Assembly (NCBI GenBank): GCA_050180235.1
Contig: JBFXEJ010000018.1
Coordinates: forward strand, 6,426-70,425
Source of the DNA: JAABRU01 sp050180235
GTDB lineage: Bacteria; Desulfobacterota; Desulfobacteria; Desulfobacterales; Desulfococcaceae
DNA: 64,000 nt
Direction: 5' to 3'
The position numbers were made by a program, and so were the translations under genes. Each line of letters begins with the position of its first letter. Positions within the stretch are counted from its first letter, which is position 1. Of this stretch, positions 27,069-36,600 are shown in pieces. Below the pieces are notes generated by a model that worked only from the letters and a program-made list of their open reading frames with translations, did no database searches and was not told the origin of the DNA.

Positions 27069-27149
27069 ATGAAAGCGGAACTGAGTGCCAAAGCAGGAAA
27101 GATCAAAGTGGATTATCTGGAATATGACTGGTCATTAAACGGAAAATAA
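27069..27149 (+). CDS. Possible 26-residue peptide or gene remnant
   Basis: ATG follows the flavoprotein stop directly and reads MKAELSAKAGKIKVDYLEYD before stopping. No family is recognised and no strong ribosome site is visible; it may be the trace of a deleted gene. Confidence 0.25.
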   Translation: MKAELSAKAGKIKVDYLEYDWSLNGK

Positions 27150-27199
27150 CATTGAACATTATGTTCGATGCAGGGAAAAAGGAAAAAGGGTAACACCTT

Positions 27200-28201
27200 A
27201 TGAACATTCACGAAATACTGAAAAAATCACAAAGCCGCGATGTGCTGTCCCGTGAAGATATGATATACCTGCTTGGTCTGTCTCCGGATTCTTCAGAAAC
27301 GTATATGGTTATGGCCGTGGCAAACTGGATATCAAGGGAACTTTCAGGCGGAAAGGCTGAAGTCCATGCACAGTTTGCCGTCAATCTTGGGCCATGCAAC
27401 TGCGAATGTCTTTTCTGTTCTTTTGCCAAAGTCAATGGCATTTTCAAAACTGCAACAGAACTGACACCCGATCAGGCAGTGGCATATGCGCGCCGGTTTG
27501 AAACAGACGGTGCAAATGCTGTGTTCCTGATGTCAACAGCCCATTATCCCTTTGAACGGTTTTTGGAAACAGCAGAAGAAGTCAGGAAGAATCTGAAGTC
27601 TGAAACAACACTGATTGCAAATGTCGGAGATCAGTCGCTTAAAAATGCAGTAAAACTGAAGGAAGCAGGCTTTGCCGGTGTTTATCATGCCCTTCGTCTG
27701 CGCGAAGGAACAGACACCGGTCTTGTGCCTGAAAAGAGAAAGCAAAGCATCTTCAATTTTAAAGAAGCCGGGCTTGAAGTCGGAACCTGTGTTGAGCCTG
27801 TCGGGCCGGAACATACAAATGAGGAACTGGCAGAAATGATTGCATTCACGGCTTCTTTCCATCCGTCTTTCAGTGGAGCCGCGCGAAGAATTCCCATACC
27901 CGGCACAAAAATAGCCGGACGCGGGATGATCAGTGAGCTGCGGATGGCTCAAATAGTGGCTGTCACCAGGCTGGGGATGCCGCGGACAGTTATCGGCAAC
28001 TGCACGCATGAACCCTGCACATTGGGAGCAATCGCGGGAGCCAATCTTTTCTGGGCAGAAGTCGGTGCAAATCCCCGTGATGTTGAGGCAAAAACAGAGG
28101 AAGGCAGAGGTGAAACCGTTATGGACTGCCGCACGATTTTCCAGGAAAGCAATTGGGAAGTGTGGAACGGCCCTTCACGCTATTACAATCGCGGTTTGTA
28201 A
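27200..28201 (+). CDS. BioB-like radical SAM protein
   Basis: The 333-residue protein carries the radical SAM cluster motif Cys66-x3-Cys70-x2-Cys73 in GPCNCECLFCSF, with an additional Cys68. The barrel resembles biotin synthase and related sulfur-inserting or lipoyl-synthase-like enzymes (IANVGDQSLKNAVKLKEAGFAGVYHALRLREG, then GLEVGTCVEPVGPEHT and RIPIPGTKIAGRG). It lacks context for biotin synthesis, so bioB is not assigned. Neighbouring TIGR04282/TIGR04283 transferases belong to radical SAM/selenodomain-associated sets, suggesting a role in a modified-metabolite pathway. Confidence 0.85.
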   Translation: MNIHEILKKSQSRDVLSREDMIYLLGLSPDSSETYMVMAVANWISRELSGGKAEVHAQFAVNLGPCNCECLFCSFAKVNGIFKTATELTPDQAVAYARRFETDGANAVFLMSTAHYPFERFLETAEEVRKNLKSETTLIANVGDQSLKNAVKLKEAGFAGVYHALRLREGTDTGLVPEKRKQSIFNFKEAGLEVGTCVEPVGPEHTNEELAEMIAFTASFHPSFSGAARRIPIPGTKIAGRGMISELRMAQIVAVTRLGMPRTVIGNCTHEPCTLGAIAGANLFWAEVGANPRDVEAKTEEGRGETVMDCRTIFQESNWEVWNGPSRYYNRGL

Positions 28202-28255
28202 GCATTTTGGAAGATGCCGTCAGCGCGTATTATCTGAAGAATCCGGGACAGACAT

Positions 28256-29157
28256 ATGAATGGGAAAAGTTCAAAAATCATAATCCTGCTGATTATAGCG
28301 GCAGTTTTCGCTGTTTTTTTCATTTTTGATCTTCAGCAGTATCTGAGCTTCGCATACCTGAAATCCAGTCAGGAGATGTTTCAGTCTTATTACGCGGATC
28401 ACAGACTGATTACAATAGCAGGTTATCTGGCGGTATATATTCTCGTCACCGCCCTGTCTCTGCCCGGAGCTGCGATGATGACACTGGCAGGAGGTGCACT
28501 TTTCGGTCTTTGGGTGGGACTGGTGCTGGTTTCATTTGCCAGTACCATCGGCGCGACCCTTGCCTTTCTGGCTGCACGTTTTTTGCTGAAAGATTACGTT
28601 CAAAACAGGTTCGGAGAGAAATTAAAGGCTGTGAATGATGGAATTGAAAAAGACGGTTCCTTTTATTTGTTCACCCTGCGTCTTGTTCCCCTTTTTCCCT
28701 TCTTTGTCATCAACCTGGTGATGGGACTTACCCCGATACGAACTGCGGTTTTTTATCTTGTCAGTCAGATCGGCATGCTTCCGGGAACTTTTGTGTATGT
28801 CAACGCAGGCACGCACCTTGCCAAAATTGAATCTGCCAAAGGAATTTGGTAGTGGGACTGCTCATACTGATTTTTTTAATATATAAATCAATATGTTATT
28901 TATAATCAGTATAAGCAGTATCATGGATGTATCGTATAACTATTTGTATTTATTATGTATAGACAAAAATCAGTATATTTTTTAAAATATAATAATATCA
29001 AATAGTTAATTTTTTGTCAGTATGTGCAGACCCACTACCAGGAATTTTATCACCCGGACTTGTTTTTTCCTTTGCATTGCTGGGCATTTTTCCGCTGATT
29101 GCCAAAAAAACCGTTTCGATTGTCAGGTCGCGAAAAAAACAGCAGATCCCCTCATAA
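28256..29157 (+). pseudogene. TVP38/TMEM64 family membrane protein, split by MITE A
   Basis: ATG 28256 begins a DedA/TVP38-type protein with an N-terminal membrane helix, the conserved block LSLPGAAMMTLAGGALFG and LRLVPLFPFFVINLVMGLT. The frame is cut at 28847 by a 192-bp element. Removing the element and one copy of the 8-bp AGGAATTT duplication rejoins the frame exactly (AKG, then ILSPGLVFSFALLGIFPL) to a stop at 29157, giving 233 residues, the expected size. As it stands the product ends two codons into the element and loses the last conserved helix, so it is probably inactive. Presumed role: lipid scrambling or small-solute movement in the inner membrane. Confidence 0.92.
28848..29039. 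mobile_element. 192-bp MITE A, copy 2 (inside TVP38 gene)
   Basis: Same ends and orientation as copy 1. The target duplication AGGAATTT is at 28840-28847 and 29040-29047. The insertion breaks the TVP38 gene. Confidence 0.95.
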
Positions 29158-29287
29158 AACAAGGCACTGATTTTGCAACATGTTATGGTGATTTAGAAAA
29201 GAATGCCTATATGAAATCTGAAAAAGATTTCAGCATTAACCCTGAGGGTTTTGAAAACCATCAGGGTTTCAGAAATAAGAGGATTAT

Positions 29288-30082
29288 ATGGACTGGCTGT
29301 CAGATTCCAATGTGCTGTCTTACATAAAAATCGGTTCTATGACTGTTTTCATGCTGATTTTGTATTTCCTTGAAACCGTTTCTCCTTTTTATCCATCAGC
29401 AGAAGACAGAACCATGCACGGCCTGTCAAATCTCCTGACTGCGCTGATCAACGCATTGCTGATACGTTTTCTGTTTACAGGGCTGATTTTGTTCTCTTTA
29501 ACCCGCGTAAGCAGATATTTTTCAGGTTTTCTTGGATATGCGGAATTTCCTTTTGCACTGCGAATAATAATCTCATTTATCTTTTTGGATATACTGACAT
29601 ATTTCTGGCATCGTATCAACCATCGGATTCGCTTTCTCTGGATGTTTCACAGGGCGCACCATACCGATACTAACATGGATGCCACAACGGCTTTGCGTTT
29701 TCATCCGGGTGAAATTGTTTTTTCTGTTTTTTTCCGGCTGCCTTTTCTGATTCTGATGGGAATACCTCTGGCAGATCTTTTGCTGTATGAAATTATTCTG
29801 AATATTTCGGTAATTTTTCATCACAGCAACTGGTCTTTTCCGGAACACACGGATCGCGTGCTGAGAAAAATTATTGTAACCCCGTACATGCACCGTTATC
29901 ATCACTCGGCAAACATGAAAGAATGCAGTTCCAATTATTCCTCTGTTTTTTCATTATGGGACAGAATATTTGGAACTTACACCCGCCCTGTATCTCCGGA
30001 AACGGTCAAAATCGGTCTGAATATTTTGAGAGACAGGAAATGGCAGAGGCTGGGGGGAATTTTACGGACTCCTTTTTTGTAA
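29288..30082 (+). CDS. Sterol desaturase/fatty acid hydroxylase superfamily protein
   Basis: The 264-residue integral membrane di-iron protein shows all histidine clusters: HRINH (108-112), HRAHH (121-125) and HRYHH (202-206), plus HH at 178-179. Four or more hydrophobic segments surround them. Members hydroxylate or desaturate lipids using O2, which is notable if the host is an anaerobe. The substrate cannot be told from sequence. ATG 29288 is preceded by AGAGGA. It follows the broken TVP38 gene and precedes the TIGR04283 transferase by 22 bases. Confidence 0.9.
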   Translation: MDWLSDSNVLSYIKIGSMTVFMLILYFLETVSPFYPSAEDRTMHGLSNLLTALINALLIRFLFTGLILFSLTRVSRYFSGFLGYAEFPFALRIIISFIFLDILTYFWHRINHRIRFLWMFHRAHHTDTNMDATTALRFHPGEIVFSVFFRLPFLILMGIPLADLLLYEIILNISVIFHHSNWSFPEHTDRVLRKIIVTPYMHRYHHSANMKECSSNYSSVFSLWDRIFGTYTRPVSPETVKIGLNILRDRKWQRLGGILRTPFL

Positions 30083-30104
30083 CCTGCTTACAGGACAATA
30101 CAGA

Positions 30105-30836
30105 TTGCAGCCTTTATTTTCCGTTGTTATTCCCGTGCTGTATGAAGGTGCTGCTGTCAATCAGCAGATTGACAGACTTTACAGGCAGTTTCCGGCGGAT
30201 TGTTTTGAAATAATTGTGGTGGACGGAGATCCGGAGAAAAGCACTGTGAAGCACATTCTCTGTCCCAAAGTCAAAACATTGACTGCCCCGCGCGGGCGCG
30301 GAATCCAGATGAATGCAGGCGCGCAGATTGCAGATGGTGATATTCTGATTTTTTTGCATGCCGATACAGAATTGCCACGGGACGCTTTGAGGCATATCTG
30401 TGAAATCATGAAAACCGGTCAATACTCTGCCGGTGCATTCAGACTGCGCTTTGACAGCCCGCGCCGGATTTACAGGTTCATCGAGTCCGGGGCATCATGG
30501 CGATACAGACTGACAAGAATTCCCTACGGGGATCAGGCCATTTTTATCTCACGATCATATTTTAAAAAAATCGGGGGATTTGCAGAAATTCCGATTATGG
30601 AAGATCTTGATCTCATGCGCCGGATTAAACAGAGTAATGATCAGATTTTCATCAGTCCAAAATGTGTCAGAACATCAGCCCGGAGATGGGAACGGGAAGG
30701 AATCGTTTACAGTGTGCTGCGTTCATGGATTCTGGCCTCACTGTTCTGTCTGGGTGTATCGCCCCATCGTCTGATCGGATATTACAAAATTTTTCGAAAT
30801 GAGAAAGAACTGACAGCGAATCATGCAACTAACTGA
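30105..30836 (+). CDS. TIGR04283-type glycosyltransferase (selenodomain-associated transferase 2)
   Basis: The 243-residue GT-A fold protein starts at TTG 30105, which has an AGGA site. FSVVIPVLYEG, EIIVVDGD, APRGRGIQMNAGAQIADGDILIFLHADTELP (nucleotide-sugar and metal binding, HAD as the DxD-like motif) and PIMEDLDLMRRIK (the catalytic ED region) identify the family. It has a C-terminal hydrophobic stretch (VLRSWILASLFCLGVSP). In many genomes it pairs with TIGR04282, which is the next gene here, separated by a MITE and other repeats. Confidence 0.9.
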   Translation: MQPLFSVVIPVLYEGAAVNQQIDRLYRQFPADCFEIIVVDGDPEKSTVKHILCPKVKTLTAPRGRGIQMNAGAQIADGDILIFLHADTELPRDALRHICEIMKTGQYSAGAFRLRFDSPRRIYRFIESGASWRYRLTRIPYGDQAIFISRSYFKKIGGFAEIPIMEDLDLMRRIKQSNDQIFISPKCVRTSARRWEREGIVYSVLRSWILASLFCLGVSPHRLIGYYKIFRNEKELTANHATN

Positions 30837-31230
30837 TGCTGAACAATATTGTCATACCTACGAAAGTTGGTATCCGGAAAAGTCTGAAACCACTGGATTT
30901 CGGCTTTTGCAGGAATGACGGAAAAAACCAAATTGAATCAGTATATCTCATTATTTTTTAGTGCAATTCGTGTGATTCGTGGTTAAAAAAATTGGTAGTG
31001 GGTCAAACCGGTTGATGACGCGGAAAAAACTCTCCCCTCCCTTGAGGGAGGGGCAGGGGGAGGGTGGGAAAAAGTGTATAACTGCAGGGCATTTTTCCCC
31101 CTCCCCTAACCCCTCCCTCAAGGGAGGGGAATTCCAGAATCAAATGATTTGACCCACTATCAAAAAATTCTATAATTTCCTGCACAATACAGACAGCAGC
31201 CGACTCTGACAGCAGAATGGAAAAGATGAA
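30837..31230. other. Repeat-filled gap between the two transferase genes
   Basis: It contains a GTCATACCTACGAAAG-type repeat (about 30850-30920), a GCAATTCGTGTGATTCGTGG motif and MITE B (30994-31161). No gene was seen; the GTG start of the next gene is at 31231. Confidence 0.6.
30994..31161. mobile_element. 168-bp MITE B
   Basis: Ends GGTAGTGGGTCAAA and TTTGACCCACTATC, with an 8-bp duplication AAAAAATT at 30986-30993 and 31162-31169. The interior has facing CCTCCCTTGAGGGAGGGG blocks. Terminal bases match MITE A, but the interior differs. Confidence 0.88.
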
Positions 31231-31929
31231 GTGGGAAAAGAATGTGTGCTTTTTTTTGTAAAATGGCCTGAAAAGGGAAAAGTCAAAACCCGTCTGGCCC
31301 GTGAAATCGGCAGTGATCGCGCCGTGAACCTGTACAGATGTTTCATTCTGGATTTGGCGGACAAATTGAAAAAACTGTCTCAGGATGTCATTCTCTGTTA
31401 TTCGCCCAAAAATGCTGAATCCCTGTTTCGTTCATGGCTGGGGGAGCAGTTTGCTTATTTTCCCCAGTCTGACGGTGATTTGGGAATGAGAATGAAAAAA
31501 TCATTTGATCAGGCATTTGAAAACGGTTATAAACAGGCAGTGCTGATTGGCAGCGACTGCCCGGATTTGCCGGAAGAGTTTCTGAAACAGGCATTTACGG
31601 AACTGAAACACGCGGATGCGGTGATCGGCCCCGCAGTTGACGGCGGCTACTGGCTTATCGGTTTTCAAGTCCGCAGCTTTTATCCCCCCGTATTTGAAGG
31701 AGTTTCCTGGAGTACTGAAACCGTTTTTGCCGAAACCATGAAAAAATTCAGTCAGAAAAAAATAAATGCCGCTGTATTGCCAAAGTGGATGGATATTGAT
31801 ACAATAACATCATTGTTCGAATGGTATGAAAGATATGAACCTTCTTCCCTGCGCGCTTCCCATACATGGACATATATGAAAAGCATAATTGGACTGCCCA
31901 TCTTTTGTGACAGAGGAAACAAAAAGTGA
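31231..31929 (+). CDS. TIGR04282-type transferase (selenodomain-associated transferase 1), rearranged C-terminus
   Basis: The frame of about 232 codons opens at GTG 31231. LFFVKWPEKGKVKTRLAREIG is the nucleotide-binding N-terminus, then LIGSDCPDLPEE and GPAVDGGYWLIGF are family hallmarks, and WMDIDTITSL is near the usual C-terminus. The final 25 or so residues (from about 31860) are unusual because the frame runs into a duplicated fragment of a membrane-fusion protein gene. The catalytic core looks complete. It presumably works with the upstream TIGR04283 protein. Confidence 0.88.
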   Translation: MGKECVLFFVKWPEKGKVKTRLAREIGSDRAVNLYRCFILDLADKLKKLSQDVILCYSPKNAESLFRSWLGEQFAYFPQSDGDLGMRMKKSFDQAFENGYKQAVLIGSDCPDLPEEFLKQAFTELKHADAVIGPAVDGGYWLIGFQVRSFYPPVFEGVSWSTETVFAETMKKFSQKKINAAVLPKWMDIDTITSLFEWYERYEPSSLRASHTWTYMKSIIGLPIFCDRGNKK

Positions 31930-32140
31930 GAAAAAAGATCCGCCCGGCAAAGTCATCCGGCAGCAGTTTGTGCGGATTGTAGAGAAACGGGGAGATTTTC
32001 TTGCGGTTGTTTCCGGTCTCAAAGAAGGAGATACGATTGTCAGCACCGGTGTTTTCAAACTGCGCAACGGTCAGGCTGTTGTTGTGGACAATACGCTGAA
32101 CCCGGAATTCCGGCTTGCGCCTGAACCCGAAGACAGTTAG
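31905..32140 (+). pseudogene. C-terminal fragment of an RND membrane-fusion protein
   Basis: This stretch encodes 77 residues nearly identical to the C-terminus of the adaptor at 23801-24931: the block VIRQQFVRI, KRGDFLAVVSGLKEG and the last residues LAPEPEDS are shared. It has no N-terminal part and overlaps the end of the TIGR04282 frame, so it marks a recombination or deletion join about 7.2 kb from its relative. Confidence 0.9.
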
Positions 32141-32416
32141 GTGATTTACAGAAAAGAATATACCGCCAAAGTATCAAAAACTTCCAGTTTTTGGCCTGTG
32201 CCTGTGAACGGAAATGGTATTTTTATTTTCAGAAATCACCTTACTTTTCCGGTATATTTTTTCCGGAAATCATCTTAGGTGATTTCCATTAATGATTATA
32301 CCGTTTTTCGTAAGGTGGGCACGGCTTTTTGTGCCCGCCGTCCTGCTGAAACGGTGGGCACAAAAAGCCGTGCCCACCCTACAATGATGGTATATTTTTT
32401 CCGGAAATCATCTTAA
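32138..32416. mobile_element. Composite of GGTGATTT-ended elements (E) with an inner hairpin
   Basis: A unit with ends TAGGTGATTT and AAATCACCTTA (32138-32244) is followed by a second with GGTGATTTCC and GGAAATCATC ends. The latter contains a foldback (32320-32393) whose arms carry GGTGGGCACGGCTTTTTGTG. GGTATATTTTTTCCGG occurs twice. The first unit recurs at 62159-62264. Confidence 0.6.
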
Positions 32417-32549
32417 ACCGGAAATGGATAGAAATCTGTACGGTTTTTTCAAAGAATCTGACAAGATTTTCAATTTTTTATGTATTTCACAGCGGAGGAA
32501 AGCAGGGCAGATTACATTAAACCGCACTATATCTTTGAAAGTGAAAGAA

Positions 32550-33188
32550 ATGTTCAAAACCGATCCCTATCATAATAATGATAATGCAAAACAATATGAT
32601 AAATGGTTTGAAGAGAACCGGTGGGTTTATGATGCTGAAGTAAGGGCTGTCGGATCATTGTTTGTACCGGCACAGCGGAGCATAGAAGTAGGCGCGGGAA
32701 CAGGAAGATTTGCCGCTCCTTTGGGAATCAAAACAGGCATTGAACCTTCCGGAAGTATGAGAAATATTGCTCAAAAAAGAGGCGTTGCCGTTCTGGGAGG
32801 CGTGGCTGAAGAGCTTCCATTCAGAGATGCAGCAGTTGAACTTGTTCTGATGGTTACTGTTATCTGTTTTGTCAATGATATTTATAAGACATTCAAAGAA
32901 TCCTTCAGAGTTTTATCAAAGGGCGGCAGTGTTATTGTCGGCATGATAGATCGTAACACTCCGCTCGGACAGATGTATCTGGAAAATAAACATGACAGTC
33001 TGTTTTATAAACAGGCAACTTTCCGCTCAGTTGATGAAATTCTTGAAATAATGGAACAGACAGGCTTTGATGATTTCAGCTTTCGGCAAACCATTTTTCA
33101 GGATCTGTCAGAGATCAGCGAAAATGAAATGGTAAGAACAGGTTACGGAGACGGACTGTTTGCAGTTATACGGGGCAGGAAAAAATGA
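32550..33188 (+). CDS. SAM-dependent methyltransferase
   Basis: A class I methyltransferase of 212 residues from ATG 32550: SIEVGAGTGRFAAPLG is motif I, GVAEELPFRDAAVELVLMVTVICF carries motifs II and III, and FRVLSKGGSVIVGMID is the post-motif block. It resembles the UbiE/Methyltransf_11 group. The start was placed at MFKTDPYHNN because upstream codons lie in repeat DNA. Substrate is unknown. Its stop overlaps the ATG of a J-domain gene (ATGA), so they are co-translated. Confidence 0.85.
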   Translation: MFKTDPYHNNDNAKQYDKWFEENRWVYDAEVRAVGSLFVPAQRSIEVGAGTGRFAAPLGIKTGIEPSGSMRNIAQKRGVAVLGGVAEELPFRDAAVELVLMVTVICFVNDIYKTFKESFRVLSKGGSVIVGMIDRNTPLGQMYLENKHDSLFYKQATFRSVDEILEIMEQTGFDDFSFRQTIFQDLSEISENEMVRTGYGDGLFAVIRGRKK

Positions 33189-33502
33189 CTAAATATCAGG
33201 ATATTATTCAAGCAAAAGACTTGCTGAACCTGCCTGATCGGGCATCTATGGAAGAGATTAAATCAAATTACAGAGAACTCATCAGGCAGTGGCACCCGGA
33301 CAAATGCAATGGGAATGATGAAAAATGCAATGAAATGACGAGAAAAATAATTGCTGCATATGAAACCATTGTCAGTTACTGCAGTCAGTATAAGTATTCC
33401 TTTGCAAAAGAAGAAGTCAGCAGATATTTGTCAAATGAGGACTGGTGGTTTGAAAGATTTGGCAATGATCCTATATGGGGAAATATCAAAAAGCCGCAAT
33501 AA
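33185..33502 (+). CDS. Small J-domain protein
   Basis: In this 105-residue protein, residues about 8-65 form a J domain: DLLNLPDRASMEEIKSNYRELIRQWHPDKC includes the HPD tripeptide needed to stimulate DnaK. It lacks the Gly/Phe and zinc domains of DnaJ, so it is a type III co-chaperone. The C-terminus is acidic and Trp-rich (EDWWFERFGNDPIWGN). Coupled to the preceding methyltransferase by ATGA, it may serve a specific client. Confidence 0.88.
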   Translation: MTKYQDIIQAKDLLNLPDRASMEEIKSNYRELIRQWHPDKCNGNDEKCNEMTRKIIAAYETIVSYCSQYKYSFAKEEVSRYLSNEDWWFERFGNDPIWGNIKKPQ

Positions 33503-33671
33503 TATCCGGTAAACCTTACAACAATTTGCTATAATTGAAAAAAACTGCCACAACCCTGTCATTCCGGAGTCAGGCAGTTCACAGCCGGAAAATCCGGCTG
33601 CTTAATCTTATTAGAGGGTGTTTGAAAAGTCCCACTGCCTGTCAATGTTTAACTTCTTCATGGGGGGAATC

Positions 33672-36600
33672 ATGAAATTCACAGAAAGTCTGCAAACAAA
33701 AATTATCTTTCTGGCCGGTGTCTGCCTGCTGATTCTCGCGGCGGTCATTATCTCTTATTCTGCCCGTGCCATGAAAACCGGGGCTGAAACCGCAAGAACA
33801 GCGGCTATCCGGGACGCACAGCAGTATGCTGGAGCGGTTGCGGAAAAACAGGTCAATTATATCCGGGGCAAACTGGAAGGCGCACTCAACACGGCCCGGA
33901 CTCTGGCAGAGGCTTTTTCAGGTCTCAAAGCAGAAAACCGGCAGATGAGCCGGGAACAGGCCAACAGCATTCTGAAAACCGTGCTGGCCGGAAATCCTGA
34001 ATTTGTCGGCATCTGCACAGCCTGGGAACCAAACGCATTTGACGGTTTGGATGCCCAGTATGCCAATAAGGAAGGGCATGACCAGACCGGCAGATTTATT
34101 CCCTACTGGAACCGGGGCGAGGATGGCGCAGTTGTCCTGAGTCCGCTGGAGGAGTATGAAACATCGGACTGGTATGTACTTCCCAGACAGAGCAGACGCG
34201 AACATATCATGGATCCACTCATTTATCCGGTGCAGGGAAAGATGACTTTGATGACTTCCCTGATTGTTCCCATTATGGTGGACAAAACCTTTTACGGAAT
34301 CATCACTGCGGATCTGCGTCTGGATACCCTGCAGAAGATGGTGGATGACACCCAAAATCTGTATGAGGGAGCGGGACGGATTTTTATGATCAGTCACAAC
34401 GGCACCATTGCGGCTGTCACAGGAAAACCGGAACTGGCCGGAAAATCTCTCTACGAATCCGGGCTGAAAAAGGAACTGGGAAATATAAACAGTTCTGAGG
34501 CAAAGGTGGAAATCAGCGGAAACAGTCTGCAGACCATGATTCCTCTGCCGGTTGGCAGTACCGGTACGCCCTGGCTGGTGAAAATCATCATTCCTTTGGA
34601 AAAAATAACAGCCGCAGCAGATGCGCAGATGTTTCGGACAAATGCTGACATATGGAAAATGATCATCATGGGAATTTTCTGCACGTTTGCTGCGCTGTTC
34701 CTTCTGGGACTGGCAACCCTGCGGATTACCCGGCCCATACGGCAGATTGTGGAAACAGCGGACGCGATTGCACGGGGAGATTTCAGCAGGGAAATCAATA
34801 TTTTCCGAAATGATGAAGTCGGGCTTCTGGCAAATTCCTTCCGGAACATGCAGGAAAGCATCGGGCAGGTTCTGAAAGAGACGGACAGGCTCACAGAGGC
34901 TGTCCGGGAAGGAAGTCTGGAAACCCGCGGAGATGCACAAAAGCATTCCGGAGACTGGAGTAAACTCATTGAAGGCATCAACCGGGTCATTGAGGCATTT
35001 GTAAGGCCCATTGTGATGACAGCCAAAGCAGTGGATCAGATTGCACGGGGGGATATTCCGGAAAAAATCACAGAGGAATATCAGGGTGATTTCAACCATA
35101 TCCGAAACAATCTCAACGGTCTTATCGATGCCATGAATGAAACCGCGCGGATAGCGGAAGACATTGCAGCAGGAAATATGCTGACACAAGTGAAGGAAAG
35201 ATCCGAAGATGACCGGCTGATGAAAGCCATGAATATCATGATCATAAGACTGAAAACTGTTCTGGGGGAAATAGAGGAACTGATCCGCACTGTTCAGGAT
35301 GGCAGACTGGACGCGCGGGGCAATGCAGATGCGTATGAGGGAGTATGGCATGAACTTATCACCGGCATCAATTCCCTGATTGATGCGTTTGTTTCACCGA
35401 TCAATGTCACTGCCGCATATATTGACCGCATTGGCAAAGGCGATATTCCGGAAAAAATCAGCGAAAATTACAAAGGGGATTTCAACCGGATCATCGGCAA
35501 TCTCAACCGGTGCATTGATTCTGTCAGGGGGCTGGTGACAGAGACGATGATGCTGACAGAATCTGCTGCGGAAGGCAGACTGGAAAGCAGGGGAAATGCG
35601 GAAAAATTCGGCGGGGATTATGCCCGTATTGTGCAGGGAATCAACAACACTCTGGATGCGGTCATCGGCCCCCTGAATATGGCTTCCGAATACATGTCCC
35701 GCATTTCAGAAGGGGATTTTTCCCAACCCATTGCAGATGAATACAAAGGCGATTTCAATCAACTGCGCAACAGTATCAATCAGCTTGTCACCAATCTGCA
35801 TGGCACTGTCCATGTTGCTGAAAAAGTGGCAGCAGGCGATCTGGATGTGCAGGTCAGCATTCTTTCGGAAAAAGACAGTCTGGGCAAATCCCTGGCCCTG
35901 ATGGTCAGTACGGTCAAATCCATTGTCAGCAATATCAATGAATTGACAGATGCAACCATGGCCGGACAGCTCCGTGTCCGGGGTGATGCAAACCGTTTCG
36001 GAGGCGAATACGGACGAATTATCCGGGGTGTCAATGCAACGCTGGATGCCGTGACCGGGCCGCTGAACATCACAGCCGATTATGTGGATCGGATTTCCAA
36101 AGGCCGTCTGCCGGAAATCATACGGGATGAATATAAAGGGGATTTCAATGATATACGCAAAAATATCAATATGATGATTGAAAATCTCACCCGTTTTGCC
36201 ATTCACACACAGAAAGCAGCGGAAAGGGTGGCCGCAGGAAGTGAGCAACTGAGCGCAGGCGCGGGGCAGGTTTCGGAAAGCACGGCTGTTCAGGCGGCCA
36301 GCATTGAACAGATTTCCAGTTCAATGGAAGAAATGAGCGCGATGGTGAACCAGAATGCGGACAATGCCCGTCAGACAGCATCAATTGCAGGAGAGACTGC
36401 TCTGCATACACAGGAAGGCCGGAAAGCATTGGAGGAAACCGTAAAGGCCATGAAAAGCATTTCCGAAAAAATCATGGTGGTGGAGGAAATTGCGCGTCAG
36501 ACCAATATGCTGGCACTGAATGCGGCCATTGAGGCAGCGCGTGCCGGAGATCACGGAAAAGGTTTTGCAGTGGTAGCGGCAGAAGTGCGCAAACTCGCTG

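Noticed and set aside
27200..28201. bioB assignment for the radical SAM gene
   Set aside because: Only the general fold and cluster motif fit; there is no biotin gene context and the length and C-terminus differ.
33612..33645. Possible MITE A fragment (AAAGTCCCACTGCC)
   Set aside because: Only a short terminal-like match; no second end or target duplication was found.
33918..35351. 477-codon minus-strand frame opposite the chemoreceptor
   Set aside because: Shadow of the repetitive chemoreceptor gene with no recognisable domain.
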